Positions 1 through 9,843 of a DNA stretch of 64,000 nucleotides are shown in pieces (within the stretch, counting starts at the first letter, position 1; every line of letters starts with the position of its first letter). The notes under the pieces were generated by a model, which was not told where the DNA came from, did not search any database, and saw only the letters and a list, made by a program, of their open reading frames with translations. Source of the DNA: Variovorax sp. PBL-E5 (GTDB lineage: Bacteria; Pseudomonadota; Gammaproteobacteria; Burkholderiales; Burkholderiaceae_C). Both the position numbers and the translations under genes were made by a program. Where the stretch lies: assembly GCF_901827185.1 (NCBI RefSeq), contig NZ_LR594671.1, positions 1,178,001-1,242,000 of the forward strand, read 5' to 3'.

Positions 1-362
1 GAGCCGCACTCCAGATCGACCTGCCCCTTGACGACGGCGTCGATGCGCGACTCGGAGGTCACCGGCACCCACTGGATGGCGAGCGTCCTGTGCACCGCGT
101 CGCCCAGCGCCTCGACCAGCGCCTTGCACAGCTCGATCGAATAGCCGATGGGCTCGTTGCGTGCGGACAGGTAGGAAAAGGGAATCGACGATTCGCGGTA
201 GCCGATGGCGACCGCGCCGGCTTCGCGCACCTTGGCCAGCGTGCCGGTCAGTGCGGCCGGCGCCGCCGGCGTGGCGTCGGTCTGGGCCAGCGCAGACTGC
301 GGCAGGCCGAGCAGCCCCGTCAGCAGCACGGTTGCCATCGACAGCTTGCGGATCAGCCTCAT
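1..362 (-). CDS. Amino-acid ABC transporter periplasmic binding protein, partial (3' end beyond left edge)
   Basis: The first 120 codons are visible. An N-terminal signal peptide (basic MRLIRK, hydrophobic stretch, SALAQ cleavage-like end near residue 26) is followed by the start of a family 3 solute-binding fold: an AIGYRESSIPFSYL strand-loop and, near residue 112, the VKGQVDLECGS segment typical of GltI-type glutamate/aspartate receptors. It should capture an acidic amino acid in the periplasm for an ABC permease. The start codon at 362 lies only 10 bp after the stop of the DAACS symporter gene, so the two are probably co-transcribed. Permease and ATPase genes, if present, are outside the window. 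The family is clear; the exact ligand is inferred. Confidence 0.85.
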   Translation of the reverse strand, partial: MRLIRKLSMATVLLTGLLGLPQSALAQTDATPAAPAALTGTLAKVREAGAVAIGYRESSIPFSYLSARNEPIGYSIELCKALVEALGDAVHRTLAIQWVPVTSESRIDAVVKGQVDLECG

Positions 363-372
363 GGTGCACATC

Positions 373-1680
373 TCAAGCATGTACAGGGTGGGCCAGCGTG
401 GCGGAACTTTCGGCGTCCAGCGTGCGCGCGTTCGCATCGGCATCGCTCTCCGACATCAGTTCGCCCTCCCACTTGGCGACCACCGCCGCGGCGATGGAAT
501 TGCCCACCGCATTGGTGGCCGAGCGGCCCATGTCGAGAAAGGTGTCGACGCCGAGGATCAGCAACAGACCGGCTTCGGGGATGTTGAACTGGTTCAGCGT
601 CGCGGCGATCACCACCAGCGAGGCGCGCGGCACGCCGGCCATGCCCTTGGAGGTGAGCATCAGGATCAGCAGCATCGTGATCTGGGTGCCGATCGGCAGA
701 TGGATGTCGTAGGCCTGGGCAATGAAGAGCACCGCGAAGGTGCAGTACATCATCGAGCCGTCCAGGTTGAAGGAATAGCCCATCGGCATCACGAAGCTGG
801 AGATCTTGCGCTTGACGCCGAAGCGGTCGAGCGCGTCGAGGATCTTGGGATAGGCCGCCTCCGAACTCGCGGTCGCGAAGGACAGCAGGAAAGCCTCCTT
901 GATGAGCACCAGCAGCTTGAGCACGCGCGGGCCGAGGAACACGAAGCCCGCGAAGGTCAGAACGCCCCACAGCAGGAACAGGCCGATGTAGAAATCGCCC
1001 ATGAAGACCGCGAACTTGAGCAGGATGCCCAGGCCGTTCACGGCCACGGTGGCGGCCATCGCGGCCATCACGGCCAGCGGCGCCAGCTTCATGACGTAGC
1101 CGGTGATCTTGAGCATCGCGTGCGAGAGTTCGTCGATCGCGTTGATCAGCGTGCGGGCCTTTTCCCCGAGTGCGGCCAGCGCGACGCCGAAGAACATCGA
1201 GAACACGACGATCTGCAGGATCTCGTTGTTGGTCATGGCCTCGGCGAAGGATTTCGGCACCATGTGGGCGACGAAGTCCTTCAGCGTGAACTTCGAGGTC
1301 GCGAGGTTGGCGGAAGCGCCGATGTCCGGCAGCGGCAGGCCCAGGTTGTGGCCCGGCTGCAGCAGGTTGGCCATGATCAGGCCCAGGATCAGCGAGATCA
1401 GCGAGGCCGTCACGAACCAGCCGAGCGACTTGCCGAACACCCGGCCGACGGAAGCGGCATCGCCCATGTGCGCGATGCCGACCACCAGCGTCGAGAACAC
1501 CAACGGCCCGATCAGCATCTTGATGAGCCGCAGGAAGACGTCCGACATGATCGAGATGTAGCCCGCGATCTCGGTCGCCGTCTTCTTGTCCGGGAAGTTG
1601 AGGAAGACCATGTAGCCGAGCACGATGCCGATCACCATCGCGATCAGGATCCATGCCGCTGGCGGCAGTTTCTTTGTCAT
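373..1680 (-). CDS. DAACS-family Na+/H+:dicarboxylate (or glutamate) symporter
   Basis: A 435-residue inner-membrane carrier of the dicarboxylate/amino acid:cation symporter family, the usual length for GltP/DctA. Multiple hydrophobic segments run through the protein. The serine-rich re-entrant loop appears as SFATASSEAAYPK (about residues 264-276), the cation/substrate motif as SFNLDGSMMY (about 299-308), and the C-terminal GVDTFLDMGRSATNAVGN near 380. It would import a C4-dicarboxylate or acidic amino acid with cations. I chose the ATG at 1680 because AAAGGGG precedes it and MTKKLPPAAW begins the conserved region; an upstream in-frame start at 1725 adds an unconserved tail. The next gene is a GltI-like receptor, which favours glutamate/aspartate, but DctA-type substrates remain possible. 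Confidence 0.9.
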   Translation of the reverse strand: MTKKLPPAAWILIAMVIGIVLGYMVFLNFPDKKTATEIAGYISIMSDVFLRLIKMLIGPLVFSTLVVGIAHMGDAASVGRVFGKSLGWFVTASLISLILGLIMANLLQPGHNLGLPLPDIGASANLATSKFTLKDFVAHMVPKSFAEAMTNNEILQIVVFSMFFGVALAALGEKARTLINAIDELSHAMLKITGYVMKLAPLAVMAAMAATVAVNGLGILLKFAVFMGDFYIGLFLLWGVLTFAGFVFLGPRVLKLLVLIKEAFLLSFATASSEAAYPKILDALDRFGVKRKISSFVMPMGYSFNLDGSMMYCTFAVLFIAQAYDIHLPIGTQITMLLILMLTSKGMAGVPRASLVVIAATLNQFNIPEAGLLLILGVDTFLDMGRSATNAVGNSIAAAVVAKWEGELMSESDADANARTLDAESSATLAHPVHA

Positions 1681-1848
1681 GAGAGCCCCTTTGTCGAATG
1701 AGTTCTGGAGATGTCGTTCCCTCACCGCCGGCCCGCGCGCGCCGCGGATCCCTGCTGGGGAGTGATTTCATGCCAAATCCGTGCCTGCCGCAATGGCGAT
1801 CCGGGCTGCGGCCATGCCGTGTCGGCCTGGGGCCATGCGGCTGAAACC

Positions 1849-1854
1849 TAGAAT
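1849..1854 (+). promoter_or_regulatory. -10-like TAGAAT before the mutarotase gene
   Basis: TAGAAT followed by C lies 6 nt before the ATG at 1861, with no Shine-Dalgarno sequence and no clear -35. Transcription would start at or next to the start codon, giving a leaderless mRNA. It is one of several TAnAATC boxes in the window. Confidence 0.45.
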
Positions 1855-1860
1855 CGGGTC

Positions 1861-2712
1861 ATGTCCGTCCAAGCCCTTGTCTTTCGTGGCCAGCCTGCGC
1901 TGCAAGTCACCCTGCCTGCGGGCGACTGCTGCACGGTGGCCCTGCATGGCGCCCACGTGCTGTCGTGGGTCACGGCCGATGGCGTCGAGCGCATCTACCT
2001 GAGCCCCGAAGCGCTGTTCGATGGCCAGAGCGCGATCCGCGGCGGCGTGCCGGTCTGCTGGCCGCAATTCAACCAGCGCGGGCCCCTGCCCAAGCACGGC
2101 TTCGCGCGCAATGTCGCGTGGCAGGCCCATACCCCCGAAGGGCCCGAAGGCGAGGGCGGCGATGGCACGCTGGCGCTCTCGCTGCACGACAGCGACGCGA
2201 CGCGCGCCCTCTGGCCGCATGCCTTCCACCTTCGTCTTTCCGTGACCCTGGCGCCGCGCGCGCTGCGCATCGCGCTGGCTGTCGAGAATCCCGGCCCGCT
2301 GCCCTGGTCGTTCGCGGCCGCGCTGCACAGCTACCTGCGCGTGGACGATGCGACGGCCGTGCGGCTCGAAGGTCTGCAGGGCGCCAGGCGCTGGGATTCG
2401 GTGCGCGACGTGCGGCAGGTCGAGACGGCACCGGCGCTGCATTTCGGCGCCGAGTTCGACAGCGTCTATGCGGCGCCCGCCGGGCCGCTGCGGCTGGTGC
2501 AGGCGTCCGGCACGCTCGCCATCGCGCACAGCGCGAACTGCACCGAAACGGTGGTGTGGAATCCCGGCCCCGAACTCAGCGCCAAGCTCGCCGACATGCC
2601 CGACGACGGATGGCGCCACATGCTCTGCGTCGAGGCCGCGCGCATCGACGAACCCGTGCTGCTCGCGCCGGGCGCTGCCTGGCAGGGCTGGCAACAGCTC
2701 ACCGTGACCTGA
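1861..2712 (+). CDS. D-hexose-6-phosphate mutarotase (YeaD-like aldose 1-epimerase)
   Basis: A 283-residue cytoplasmic enzyme of the aldose-1-epimerase superfamily, predicted to interconvert alpha and beta anomers of glucose-6-phosphate-type sugars. Visible family features are [11 protein letters not shown] (near residue 60), HGFARNVAW (near 80), HSYLRV with the likely catalytic histidine (near 155) and a C-terminal CVEAARI carrying the likely catalytic glutamate. Length and motif order match YeaD. It stands just upstream of hisF on the same strand with a 22-bp gap, so it could feed transcription into the his genes. The precise sugar phosphate is inferred from the family. Confidence 0.87.
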   Translation: MSVQALVFRGQPALQVTLPAGDCCTVALHGAHVLSWVTADGVERIYLSPEALFDGQSAIRGGVPVCWPQFNQRGPLPKHGFARNVAWQAHTPEGPEGEGGDGTLALSLHDSDATRALWPHAFHLRLSVTLAPRALRIALAVENPGPLPWSFAAALHSYLRVDDATAVRLEGLQGARRWDSVRDVRQVETAPALHFGAEFDSVYAAPAGPLRLVQASGTLAIAHSANCTETVVWNPGPELSAKLADMPDDGWRHMLCVEAARIDEPVLLAPGAAWQGWQQLTVT

Positions 2713-2734
2713 TTTTTCGGACCGAAGCCATCAC

Positions 2735-3535
2735 ATGCTTGCCAAACGCATCATCCCCTGCCTCGACGTCACCGGCGGCCGCGTCGTCAAGGGCGTCAAT
2801 TTCGTCGAGCTGCGCGACGCCGGCGACCCGGTCGAGATCGCGGCGCGCTACAACGCGCAGGGCGCCGACGAGCTCACCTTCCTCGACATCACCGCGACCA
2901 GCGACGGACGCGACCTGATCCTGCCGATCATCGAGGCGGTGGCCTCGCAGGTCTTCATTCCGCTGACCGTCGGCGGCGGCGTGCGCACGGTGGAGGACGT
3001 GCGCCGGCTGCTCAATGCCGGCGCCGACAAGACCAGCTTCAACTCGGCCGCCATCGCCAATCCGCAGGTGATCGAGGACGCGTCGCGCAAGTACGGCGCG
3101 CAATGCATCGTGGTCGCGATCGATGCGAAGCGGCGTAGCGCCGAAGAGGCCGAGCGCCTGACGCCGGAGGGCGTGCGCGTCGGGCCCGGCTGGGATGTCT
3201 ACAGCCACGGCGGCCGCAAGAACACCGGCCTCGATGCCGTGCAATGGGCCGTCGAGATGGCACGCCGCGGCGCCGGCGAGATCCTTCTGACCAGCATGGA
3301 CCGTGACGGCACCAAGAGCGGCTTCGACCTCGCGCTGACGCGCGCGGTGAGCGACGCGGTCGGCGTGCCGGTGATCGCCTCCGGCGGCGTCGGCAACCTC
3401 GACCACCTGGCCGACGGCATCCAGACCGGCGGCGCCGATGCGGTGCTGGCGGCGAGCATCTTTCACTACGGCGAGTACACGGTGGGCCAGGCCAAGGCCT
3501 GCATGGCCGCCCGCGGCATCCCCGTGCGAACGTGA
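2735..3535 (+). CDS. hisF: Imidazole glycerol phosphate synthase cyclase subunit HisF
   Basis: A 266-residue (beta/alpha)8-barrel protein, slightly longer than the usual 250-258. HisF takes ammonia from the HisH glutaminase and converts PRFAR to imidazole-glycerol phosphate and AICAR in histidine synthesis. The N-terminal [16 protein letters not shown] carries the first catalytic aspartate, [10 protein letters not shown] the second, and [11 protein letters not shown] the C-terminal phosphate-binding loop. It heads a hisF-hisI-hisE string and its TGA overlaps a GTG (3532) that could start hisI. hisH and hisA are not in the window. No good Shine-Dalgarno is visible before the ATG. Confidence 0.97.
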   Translation: MLAKRIIPCLDVTGGRVVKGVNFVELRDAGDPVEIAARYNAQGADELTFLDITATSDGRDLILPIIEAVASQVFIPLTVGGGVRTVEDVRRLLNAGADKTSFNSAAIANPQVIEDASRKYGAQCIVVAIDAKRRSAEEAERLTPEGVRVGPGWDVYSHGGRKNTGLDAVQWAVEMARRGAGEILLTSMDRDGTKSGFDLALTRAVSDAVGVPVIASGGVGNLDHLADGIQTGGADAVLAASIFHYGEYTVGQAKACMAARGIPVRT

Positions 3536-3551
3536 GCAAGGCCCAGGGTGG

Positions 3552-3557
3552 GACAAT
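3552..3557 (+). promoter_or_regulatory. Possible internal -10-like GACAAT before hisI
   Basis: GACAATC lies 7 nt before the ATG at 3565, the same arrangement seen before the Nif3-like and ubiJ genes. It falls inside the his operon, so it may be only a secondary start or chance. Confidence 0.25.
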
Positions 3558-3564
3558 CCGCCGT

Positions 3565-3966
3565 ATGAACTGGTTGGACGAAGTGAAATGGGACGCGAAC
3601 GGCCTGGTGCCGGTGATCGCGCAGGAGCAGGGAAGCAACGACGTGCTGATGTTCGCCTGGATGAACCGCGAAGCGCTCGCCAAGACCGCGGAGCTCGGCC
3701 GCGCCGTGTACTTCAGCCGTTCGCGCGGCAAGCTCTGGTTCAAGGGCGAGGAGTCCGGCCATGTGCAGACGGTGCACGAGATCCGCATGGATTGCGACAA
3801 CGACGTGGTGCTGCTCAAGGTCACCCAGCTCGGCCACGAGCCCGGCATCGCGTGCCACACCGGCCGCCACAGCTGCTTCTTCAGCAAGTACGAGAACGGC
3901 CGATGGACGGCGGTCGAGCCGGTCTTGAAAGATCCCGCATCGATCTATACCTCGTCACCACGATGA
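3565..3966 (+). CDS. hisI: Phosphoribosyl-AMP cyclohydrolase HisI
   Basis: A 133-residue enzyme that opens the adenine ring of phosphoribosyl-AMP, the third step of histidine synthesis. Metal-site motifs are clear: the aspartate cluster MDCDND binds Mg, and [16 protein letters not shown] supplies the zinc cysteines. I start at the ATG at 3565 (MNWLDEVKW), the usual family start. A GTG at 3532 overlapping the hisF stop as GTGA would add 11 residues and cannot be excluded. As in many betaproteobacteria hisI and hisE are separate genes; hisE starts inside the hisI stop (ATGA), implying translational coupling. Confidence 0.96.
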   Translation: MNWLDEVKWDANGLVPVIAQEQGSNDVLMFAWMNREALAKTAELGRAVYFSRSRGKLWFKGEESGHVQTVHEIRMDCDNDVVLLKVTQLGHEPGIACHTGRHSCFFSKYENGRWTAVEPVLKDPASIYTSSPR

Positions 3967-4352
3967 AATCCGACGTCCCCCCACGAAACGCCGAGGACGC
4001 GCTGGCGCGCCTGGCCGCCGTCATCGAAAGCCGCCTGCCGGCACGCGGCGGCGATCCCGAGAAGAGCTACGTCGCCCGGCTGCTGCACAAGGGGCCTGAC
4101 GCCTTCCTCAAGAAGATCGGCGAAGAGGCCACGGAAGTGGTGATGGCGGCCAAGGATGCGGACCATGGCGGCGAGCGCGCCAAGATCGTCAACGAGGTGG
4201 CCGACCTGTGGTTCCACTGCATGATCGCGCTCGCGCATTACGGCCTCGCGCCGCGCGACGTCGTTGCCGAGCTGGAGCGCCGCGAAGGCACCAGCGGCAT
4301 CGAGGAAAAGGCCCTGCGCAAGGCGCAGGATCGCGAAGCTTCCAACGACTGA
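3963..4352 (+). CDS. hisE: Phosphoribosyl-ATP pyrophosphatase HisE
   Basis: A 129-residue all-alpha NTP pyrophosphohydrolase that converts phosphoribosyl-ATP to phosphoribosyl-AMP, the second step of histidine synthesis. The motif [15 protein letters not shown] with its Mg-binding glutamates, followed by [15 protein letters not shown], is diagnostic. It begins within the hisI stop codon (4-bp ATGA overlap). It ends 9 bp before the downstream membrane-protein gene, so that gene is probably in the same transcript. Confidence 0.96.
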   Translation: MKSDVPPRNAEDALARLAAVIESRLPARGGDPEKSYVARLLHKGPDAFLKKIGEEATEVVMAAKDADHGGERAKIVNEVADLWFHCMIALAHYGLAPRDVVAELERREGTSGIEEKALRKAQDREASND

Positions 4353-4361
4353 GAGGACGCC

Positions 4362-4739
4362 ATGGCCCAGGACATCGTGACCGTCGAACCCAAGGACTCG
4401 CTCAAGACCTGGGGCTGGATCAGCTACGTGATGCATCTGGTGGTGGCGGTGGGCGCCGTGCTGCCGGGCGCGCAGGCCTCGATTGCGCTGCTCTTGATCG
4501 CGCTCGTGGTCGATCTGGTCAAGCGCGACGACGCGGCCGGCACCTGGCAGGCCTCGCACTTCAGCTGGCGCATCCGCTCGGTGCTGTGGGCCGGCCTGCT
4601 GTACCTGCTGACCTCGTGGCTGTGGCTGCTGCTCTTTGTCCCCGGCTGGATTGCCTGGGCCCTGATTTCCCTCTGGTTCCTCTATCGCATCGTCAAGGGG
4701 ATGGTGCGCATGAATGCGGGCCGACCCATGGAGTCCTGA
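4362..4739 (+). CDS. DUF4870-like small membrane protein
   Basis: A 125-residue protein with about three hydrophobic segments (residues about 20-55 as one or two helices, 70-90 and 93-110) and a short soluble N-terminus. It resembles the DUF4870 family of small inner-membrane proteins, which has no established function. A Shine-Dalgarno AGAGGA lies 5 nt before the ATG. It sits between hisE and a HIT hydrolase gene and its TGA directly abuts the next ATG, so it belongs to the same operon. The family assignment is from length and hydrophobic pattern; no function is claimed. Confidence 0.75.
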   Translation: MAQDIVTVEPKDSLKTWGWISYVMHLVVAVGAVLPGAQASIALLLIALVVDLVKRDDAAGTWQASHFSWRIRSVLWAGLLYLLTSWLWLLLFVPGWIAWALISLWFLYRIVKGMVRMNAGRPMES

Positions 4740-5099
4740 ATGTCGTCTGACCCGAACTGCGTCTTCTGCAAGATCATCGAAGGCAAGATCCCGTCGCGCA
4801 AGGTCTACGAGGACGAAGAACTTTTCGTCTTCCACGACATCGCACCGTGGGCGCCGGTGCATTTCATGATCGTGCCGAAGCGGCACATTCCGTCGATGGC
4901 GCAGGTCACGGCCGACGATGCGGGCCTGCTGGGACGGATCATGACGCTGGCGCCCAAGTTGGCCGTCGAGCAGGGTTGCCGCCCGTATCCGGAAGGCGGC
5001 TTCCGGATCGTCGTCAACACCGGTGCCGAGGGCGGGCAGGAGGTCCACCATCTCCACGCCCACGTCATGGGCGGGCCAAGGCCCTGGCTCAAGGGGTGA
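4740..5099 (+). CDS. HIT-family purine nucleoside phosphoramidase (HinT-like)
   Basis: A 119-residue histidine-triad protein of HinT length. The active-site motif HHLHAHVMGG lies at about residues 101-110, and the N-terminal CVFCKIIEGKIPSRKVYEDE is characteristic of bacterial HinT. Such proteins hydrolyse AMP-linked phosphoramidates in the cytoplasm. Its ATG follows the upstream TGA without a gap. It lies between the his genes and tatA, a position I recall in related genomes. Enzyme class is secure; the physiological substrate is not. Confidence 0.93.
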   Translation: MSSDPNCVFCKIIEGKIPSRKVYEDEELFVFHDIAPWAPVHFMIVPKRHIPSMAQVTADDAGLLGRIMTLAPKLAVEQGCRPYPEGGFRIVVNTGAEGGQEVHHLHAHVMGGPRPWLKG

Positions 5100-5134
5100 T
5101 ATTCGAGCTTGGTGGTCGCGCTTCGGGCGCCGAC

Positions 5135-5140
5135 TAAAAT
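5135..5140 (+). promoter_or_regulatory. -10-like TAAAAT upstream of tatA
   Basis: TAAAATC lies 26 bp before the tatA ATG at 5166, in the only sizeable gap between the his/HIT genes and tatABC. No convincing -35 is present at 16-18 bp. An AGGAG ribosome binding site follows at about 5154. Confidence 0.4.
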
Positions 5141-5165
5141 CGCAGACATTCTTCAGGAGTAATCC

Positions 5166-5402
5166 ATGGGTTCACTTTCCATCTGGCACTGGTTGATCGT
5201 GCTGCTCGTCGTCGTGATGATCTTCGGCACCAAGAAGCTGCGCAACATGGGGTCCGATCTCGGCGGCGCCGTCAAGGGCTTCAAGGACGGCATGCGCGAA
5301 GGCTCGTCCTCCGACGAACCCGGCGCGCCGCCCGCGCAGGTGACGGCCAACCCGGCCGCCGACAAGTCGACGATCGACGTCGAAGCGCGTCAGAAGTCCT
5401 GA
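5166..5402 (+). CDS. tatA: Sec-independent translocase subunit TatA
   Basis: A 78-residue protein with one N-terminal transmembrane helix ([17 protein letters not shown]), the FGTKKL hinge and an amphipathic helix ([12 protein letters not shown]), the standard TatA layout. It polymerises to form the pore for folded twin-arginine substrates. Likely passengers encoded in this window are the Rieske protein (petA), the HiPIP and the lytic transglycosylase at 39436, all with twin-arginine-like or related signals. AGGAG lies 7-8 nt before the ATG. tatB follows after 13 bp. Confidence 0.96.
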   Translation: MGSLSIWHWLIVLLVVVMIFGTKKLRNMGSDLGGAVKGFKDGMREGSSSDEPGAPPAQVTANPAADKSTIDVEARQKS

Positions 5403-5415
5403 TCGCCGCACACCC

Positions 5416-5874
5416 GTGATCGATCTCGGCATCTCGAAACTTGCGCTGATCGGCGCGGTCGCGCTGATCGTCATCGGGCCCGAGAAGCTGCCGCGCGTGG
5501 CGCGCACTGTCGGCACGCTGCTCGGCAAGGCGCAGCGCTACGTGAACGACGTGAAGGCCGAGGTCAACCGCTCGATGGACCTCGACGAGCTGCGCAAGAT
5601 GAAGGACACGGTGCAGGAAGCGGCGCGCGACGTCGAGCACAGCATCCAGTCCGGCGCGAGCGACTTCGAGAAGCAGTTCTCCGAGAGCGGCCAGACCCTG
5701 TCGGCCCTGTCCGAGCCGACGCCCTCCTTTCCCGAGTACAAGCACCCCCGCAAGAACTGGCGCCTGAAGCAGGGCGCCACCCCGCAGTGGTACAAGGCGC
5801 GCAACGGCGTGCGCACCAAGGCGCTGTCGGGCGCGGCGCGCGTGGCACGCTTTCGCCCTCACAAAATCAACTAG
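5416..5874 (+). CDS. tatB: Sec-independent translocase subunit TatB
   Basis: A 152-residue protein beginning [27 protein letters not shown], the TatB signature: a transmembrane helix, a GPEKLP hinge and a long amphipathic helix (about residues 30-100). With TatC it forms the receptor for twin-arginine signal peptides. The start is a GTG at 5416. The C-terminal 50 residues are basic and proline-containing ([19 protein letters not shown]), a tail I take to be lineage-specific. It is the middle gene of tatABC. Confidence 0.95.
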   Translation: MIDLGISKLALIGAVALIVIGPEKLPRVARTVGTLLGKAQRYVNDVKAEVNRSMDLDELRKMKDTVQEAARDVEHSIQSGASDFEKQFSESGQTLSALSEPTPSFPEYKHPRKNWRLKQGATPQWYKARNGVRTKALSGAARVARFRPHKIN

Positions 5875-5934
5875 CCGCAACGTCGATCCGGCCGCGCGCA
5901 GCGCGCCCCGAGGTCCCGCCCGCAGCGTCCCCCC

Positions 5935-6738
5935 ATGGCCGAATCCACCGACAAGAACAAAGACAAAGAAGACGAGCTGGCCGGCACCGAGCAGCCCTTC
6001 GTCCAGCACCTGATGGAGCTGCGCGATCGGCTGATCTACTGCATCTATGGCCTCGTGGTCGCCGGCATCCTGCTTTCGATCTGGCCCGGTCCGAGCGGGC
6101 TGATCGACCTGATCGCGATCCCGATCCGCGCCCACATGCCGCACGACGCGAAGCTGATCGCCATCGGCGTGTTCTCGCCCTTCTTCGTCCCGCTCAAGGT
6201 GCTGGCCATGACCTCGGTGCTGCTGGCGCTGCCCTGGCTGATGTACCAGTGCTGGGCCTTCGTGGCGCCCGGGCTCTACAGCCATGAAAAGAAGTTCGCG
6301 CTGCCGCTGATCTTCTTCGGCAGCTTCCTGGCTTACTGCGGCATCGCCTTCGTGCAGTTCTTCGTGCTGGACAAGATGTTCAGCTTCATCCAGCGCTTCA
6401 CGCCGCCGTCGGTGGCGGCCACGCCCGACATCTCGTCCTACGTGGAGGCGATCCTGTCGCTCTACATCGCGTTCGGCGTTGCCTTCCAGGTCCCGATCGT
6501 GGTCATGCTGGCCGTGCGCTTCGAGCTGGTCACGGTCGAGAAGCTGCGTTCCTTCCGCGGCTATTTCGTCGTCGTCGCCTTCGTCGTGGCGGCGGTGCTG
6601 ACGCCGCCGGACGTGGTGTCGCAGCTCGCGCTGGCGATCCCGATGTGCCTGCTCTACGAGATCGGCATCATCGGTGCGCGCTACTTCTCGAAGTACACCA
6701 AGGCGCCCGAAGAGCGCGCCGATTCGGCGCAGTCCTGA
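5935..6738 (+). CDS. tatC: Sec-independent translocase subunit TatC
   Basis: A 267-residue six-helix inner-membrane protein that recognises the twin-arginine motif. Family features are FVQHLMELRDRL near residue 22, the LPWLMYQCWAFVAPGLY segment near 97, and the final helices with FRGYFVVVAFVVAAVLTPPDVVSQ. It completes tatABC; a 60-bp GC-rich gap separates it from tatB. It converges on the protease gene with a 25-bp gap that shows no obvious terminator. Confidence 0.97.
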   Translation: MAESTDKNKDKEDELAGTEQPFVQHLMELRDRLIYCIYGLVVAGILLSIWPGPSGLIDLIAIPIRAHMPHDAKLIAIGVFSPFFVPLKVLAMTSVLLALPWLMYQCWAFVAPGLYSHEKKFALPLIFFGSFLAYCGIAFVQFFVLDKMFSFIQRFTPPSVAATPDISSYVEAILSLYIAFGVAFQVPIVVMLAVRFELVTVEKLRSFRGYFVVVAFVVAAVLTPPDVVSQLALAIPMCLLYEIGIIGARYFSKYTKAPEERADSAQS

Positions 6739-6763
6739 CTGAGCCTCTTTCGGCGCGCGCGGC

Positions 6764-7939
<1,176 letters not shown>

Positions 7940-7990
7940 GAAAGGCCGGGGTGAATCTAAAACAGCGATTGTCGCGCAGCGCCAGACTGA

Positions 7991-7996
7991 GACAAT
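7991..7996 (+). promoter_or_regulatory. -10-like GACAAT before the Nif3-like gene
   Basis: GACAATC lies 6 nt before the ATG at 8003 in the divergent gap with the protease gene. No Shine-Dalgarno precedes the ATG, so a leaderless transcript is likely if this box is used. Confidence 0.4.
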
Positions 7997-8002
7997 CGCC
8001 GC

Positions 8003-8776
8003 ATGAGCACGACACGCCACGAACTCCTGCACGCGTTCGATCTCCTGCTCGCGCCCGCGCGCTTCAAGGACTACGGGCCCAACGGCCTGCAGGTCGAGGG
8101 CCGCACCACGGTGCGCAAGATCGTCTCGGGCGTGACCGCCAGCCGCGCGCTGATCGAGGCTGCCATCCGCGCCGAGGCCGATGCGGTCTTCGTCCACCAC
8201 GGCCTGTTCTGGCGCGGCCAGGACGGGCGCGTGACCGGCTGGATGAAGCAGCGGCTCGGCCTGCTGCTCGGCGACGACGTCAATCTGTTCGCCTACCATC
8301 TGCCGCTCGATGCGCATCCCGAGCTCGGCAACAACGCGCAGCTTGGCCTGAAACTCGGACTGATCGCGCACGCAGGCGCGGCCGGCCGCTTCGGCGACCA
8401 GGAGATCGGCTTCCTGGGCGCGCGCGACAACGGCGAGGACTTCAAGAGCGCGAAGGCGCTGGCCAGCCACGTGGAAAAGGCGCTGGGCAAGCCGGTCACG
8501 CTGCTGGACACGGCCCATCGCGCGATCCGCAACATCGCCTGGTGCACGGGCGGCGCGCAAGGCTATTTCGAAGCGGCCATCGCCGCGGGCGCCGACGCCT
8601 TTCTCACCGGCGAGATCTCGGAGCCGCAGGCCCACTACGCGCGCGAGATGGGCGTCGCGTTCATCGCCTGCGGGCACCACGCGAGCGAGCGCTACGGCGC
8701 GCCGGCCGTGGCGGGCCATGTCGCCGCGCAGCTCGGCCTCGCGCACGAATTCATCGACATCGACAACCCCGCGTGA
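8003..8776 (+). CDS. Nif3-like dinuclear metal centre protein (YbgI family)
   Basis: A 257-residue member of the Nif3/YbgI family, proteins that form toroidal hexamers with a two-metal site. Metal ligands are visible in AVFVHHGLFW (near residue 58), the NLFAYHLPLD strand (near 95) and the C-terminal ACGHHASERYG. YbgI-type proteins have been linked to GTP cyclohydrolase I-like folds and DNA repair, but the cellular role is uncertain. It ends in a GTGA overlap with pdxA, so the two genes are translationally linked. Confidence 0.9.
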   Translation: MSTTRHELLHAFDLLLAPARFKDYGPNGLQVEGRTTVRKIVSGVTASRALIEAAIRAEADAVFVHHGLFWRGQDGRVTGWMKQRLGLLLGDDVNLFAYHLPLDAHPELGNNAQLGLKLGLIAHAGAAGRFGDQEIGFLGARDNGEDFKSAKALASHVEKALGKPVTLLDTAHRAIRNIAWCTGGAQGYFEAAIAAGADAFLTGEISEPQAHYAREMGVAFIACGHHASERYGAPAVAGHVAAQLGLAHEFIDIDNPA

Positions 8777-9831
8777 ACAAGGACAAGGCTGGCGCGATCG
8801 CGCTCACGCTCGGCGATCCCGCAGGCATCGGGCCCGAGATCATCGTCAAGGCGTTTCGCGACGCGGCCGTCGACATGCGCGACTGCTTCGTGGCCGGCGA
8901 CGTGGGCATCGTGCGCCGCGCTTCACAGGCGCTCGCTGCCTCCGGCCAGCCGGCGCTGGCCGTCGCGCTGATCGACACGCCCGCCGATGCACACGATGTA
9001 CCGCCTCGCTGCGTGCCCGTGCTGCAGGTCGTCGCCGCGCCCGGGCACGCGATCGCGCAGGGCGAGATCAGCGCCGCCGCGGGCCGCATCGCCGGCGAGT
9101 GCGTGGTGTGGGCCGCGCGCGCGGCATTGCGCTCGGAGATCGCGGCGATCGTCACCGCGCCGCTGCACAAGGAGGCGCTCGCCGCCGCGGGATACCCGTT
9201 CCCCGGCCACACCGAGCTGCTGCAGGCCGAAGCCGCGGCGCATCAGGGCCGGTCGATCGCCGAGCTGCCGGTGCGCATGATGCTGGCCAACGACGAGCTG
9301 CGCACCGTCCTCGTGAGCATCCACATGTCGCTGCGCGATGCGATCGAGGCCGTGAGCTTCGACGGCGTGCTGCAGACGCTACGCATCGCGCATCGCGCGC
9401 TCGGCGCGGTGCTGGGACGGCCGCCGAAGATCGGCGTCGCGGGACTCAATCCGCATGCGGGGGAGGGCGGCCTGTTCGGTTCGGAGGAGCGCGACATCAT
9501 CGCGCCCGCGATCGCGAGCGCACGCGCCGAAGGCATCGATGCCGACGGGCCGCATGCGCCCGACACGGTCTTCATGCGCGCGCGTGCCAAGGCGCAGGGG
9601 CCGGGTGAGTTCGACGTGGTGGTCGCGATGTACCACGACCAGGGCCTGATCCCGGTCAAGTATCTCGGCGTCGACAAGGGCGTCAACGTGACGCTCGGGC
9701 TGCCGCTGGTGCGTACCAGCCCCGATCACGGCACCGCCTTCGACATCGCGGGAAAGGGCGTTGCCGACCCCTCGAGCCTGATCGAGGCCGTGCGCATGGC
9801 CCGCTCGCTGGTTCGCGGCGCGGGCCCCTGA
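8773..9831 (+). CDS. pdxA: 4-hydroxythreonine-4-phosphate dehydrogenase PdxA
   Basis: A 352-residue NAD-dependent dehydrogenase of pyridoxal 5'-phosphate synthesis. The family hallmarks LTLGDPAGIGPEI (residues about 8-20), APLHKEAL, YPFPGHTELL, GLNPHAGEGGLFG, YHDQGLIPVKYL and TSPDHGTAFDIAG are all intact, including the metal-binding histidines. It starts at a GTG (8773) that overlaps the Nif3-like stop codon as GTGA; no other start keeps the conserved N-terminus. It ends 12 bp before the convergent mscL. Confidence 0.96.
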   Translation: MNKDKAGAIALTLGDPAGIGPEIIVKAFRDAAVDMRDCFVAGDVGIVRRASQALAASGQPALAVALIDTPADAHDVPPRCVPVLQVVAAPGHAIAQGEISAAAGRIAGECVVWAARAALRSEIAAIVTAPLHKEALAAAGYPFPGHTELLQAEAAAHQGRSIAELPVRMMLANDELRTVLVSIHMSLRDAIEAVSFDGVLQTLRIAHRALGAVLGRPPKIGVAGLNPHAGEGGLFGSEERDIIAPAIASARAEGIDADGPHAPDTVFMRARAKAQGPGEFDVVVAMYHDQGLIPVKYLGVDKGVNVTLGLPLVRTSPDHGTAFDIAGKGVADPSSLIEAVRMARSLVRGAGP

Positions 9832-9843
9832 CGGGCTGTTGCC

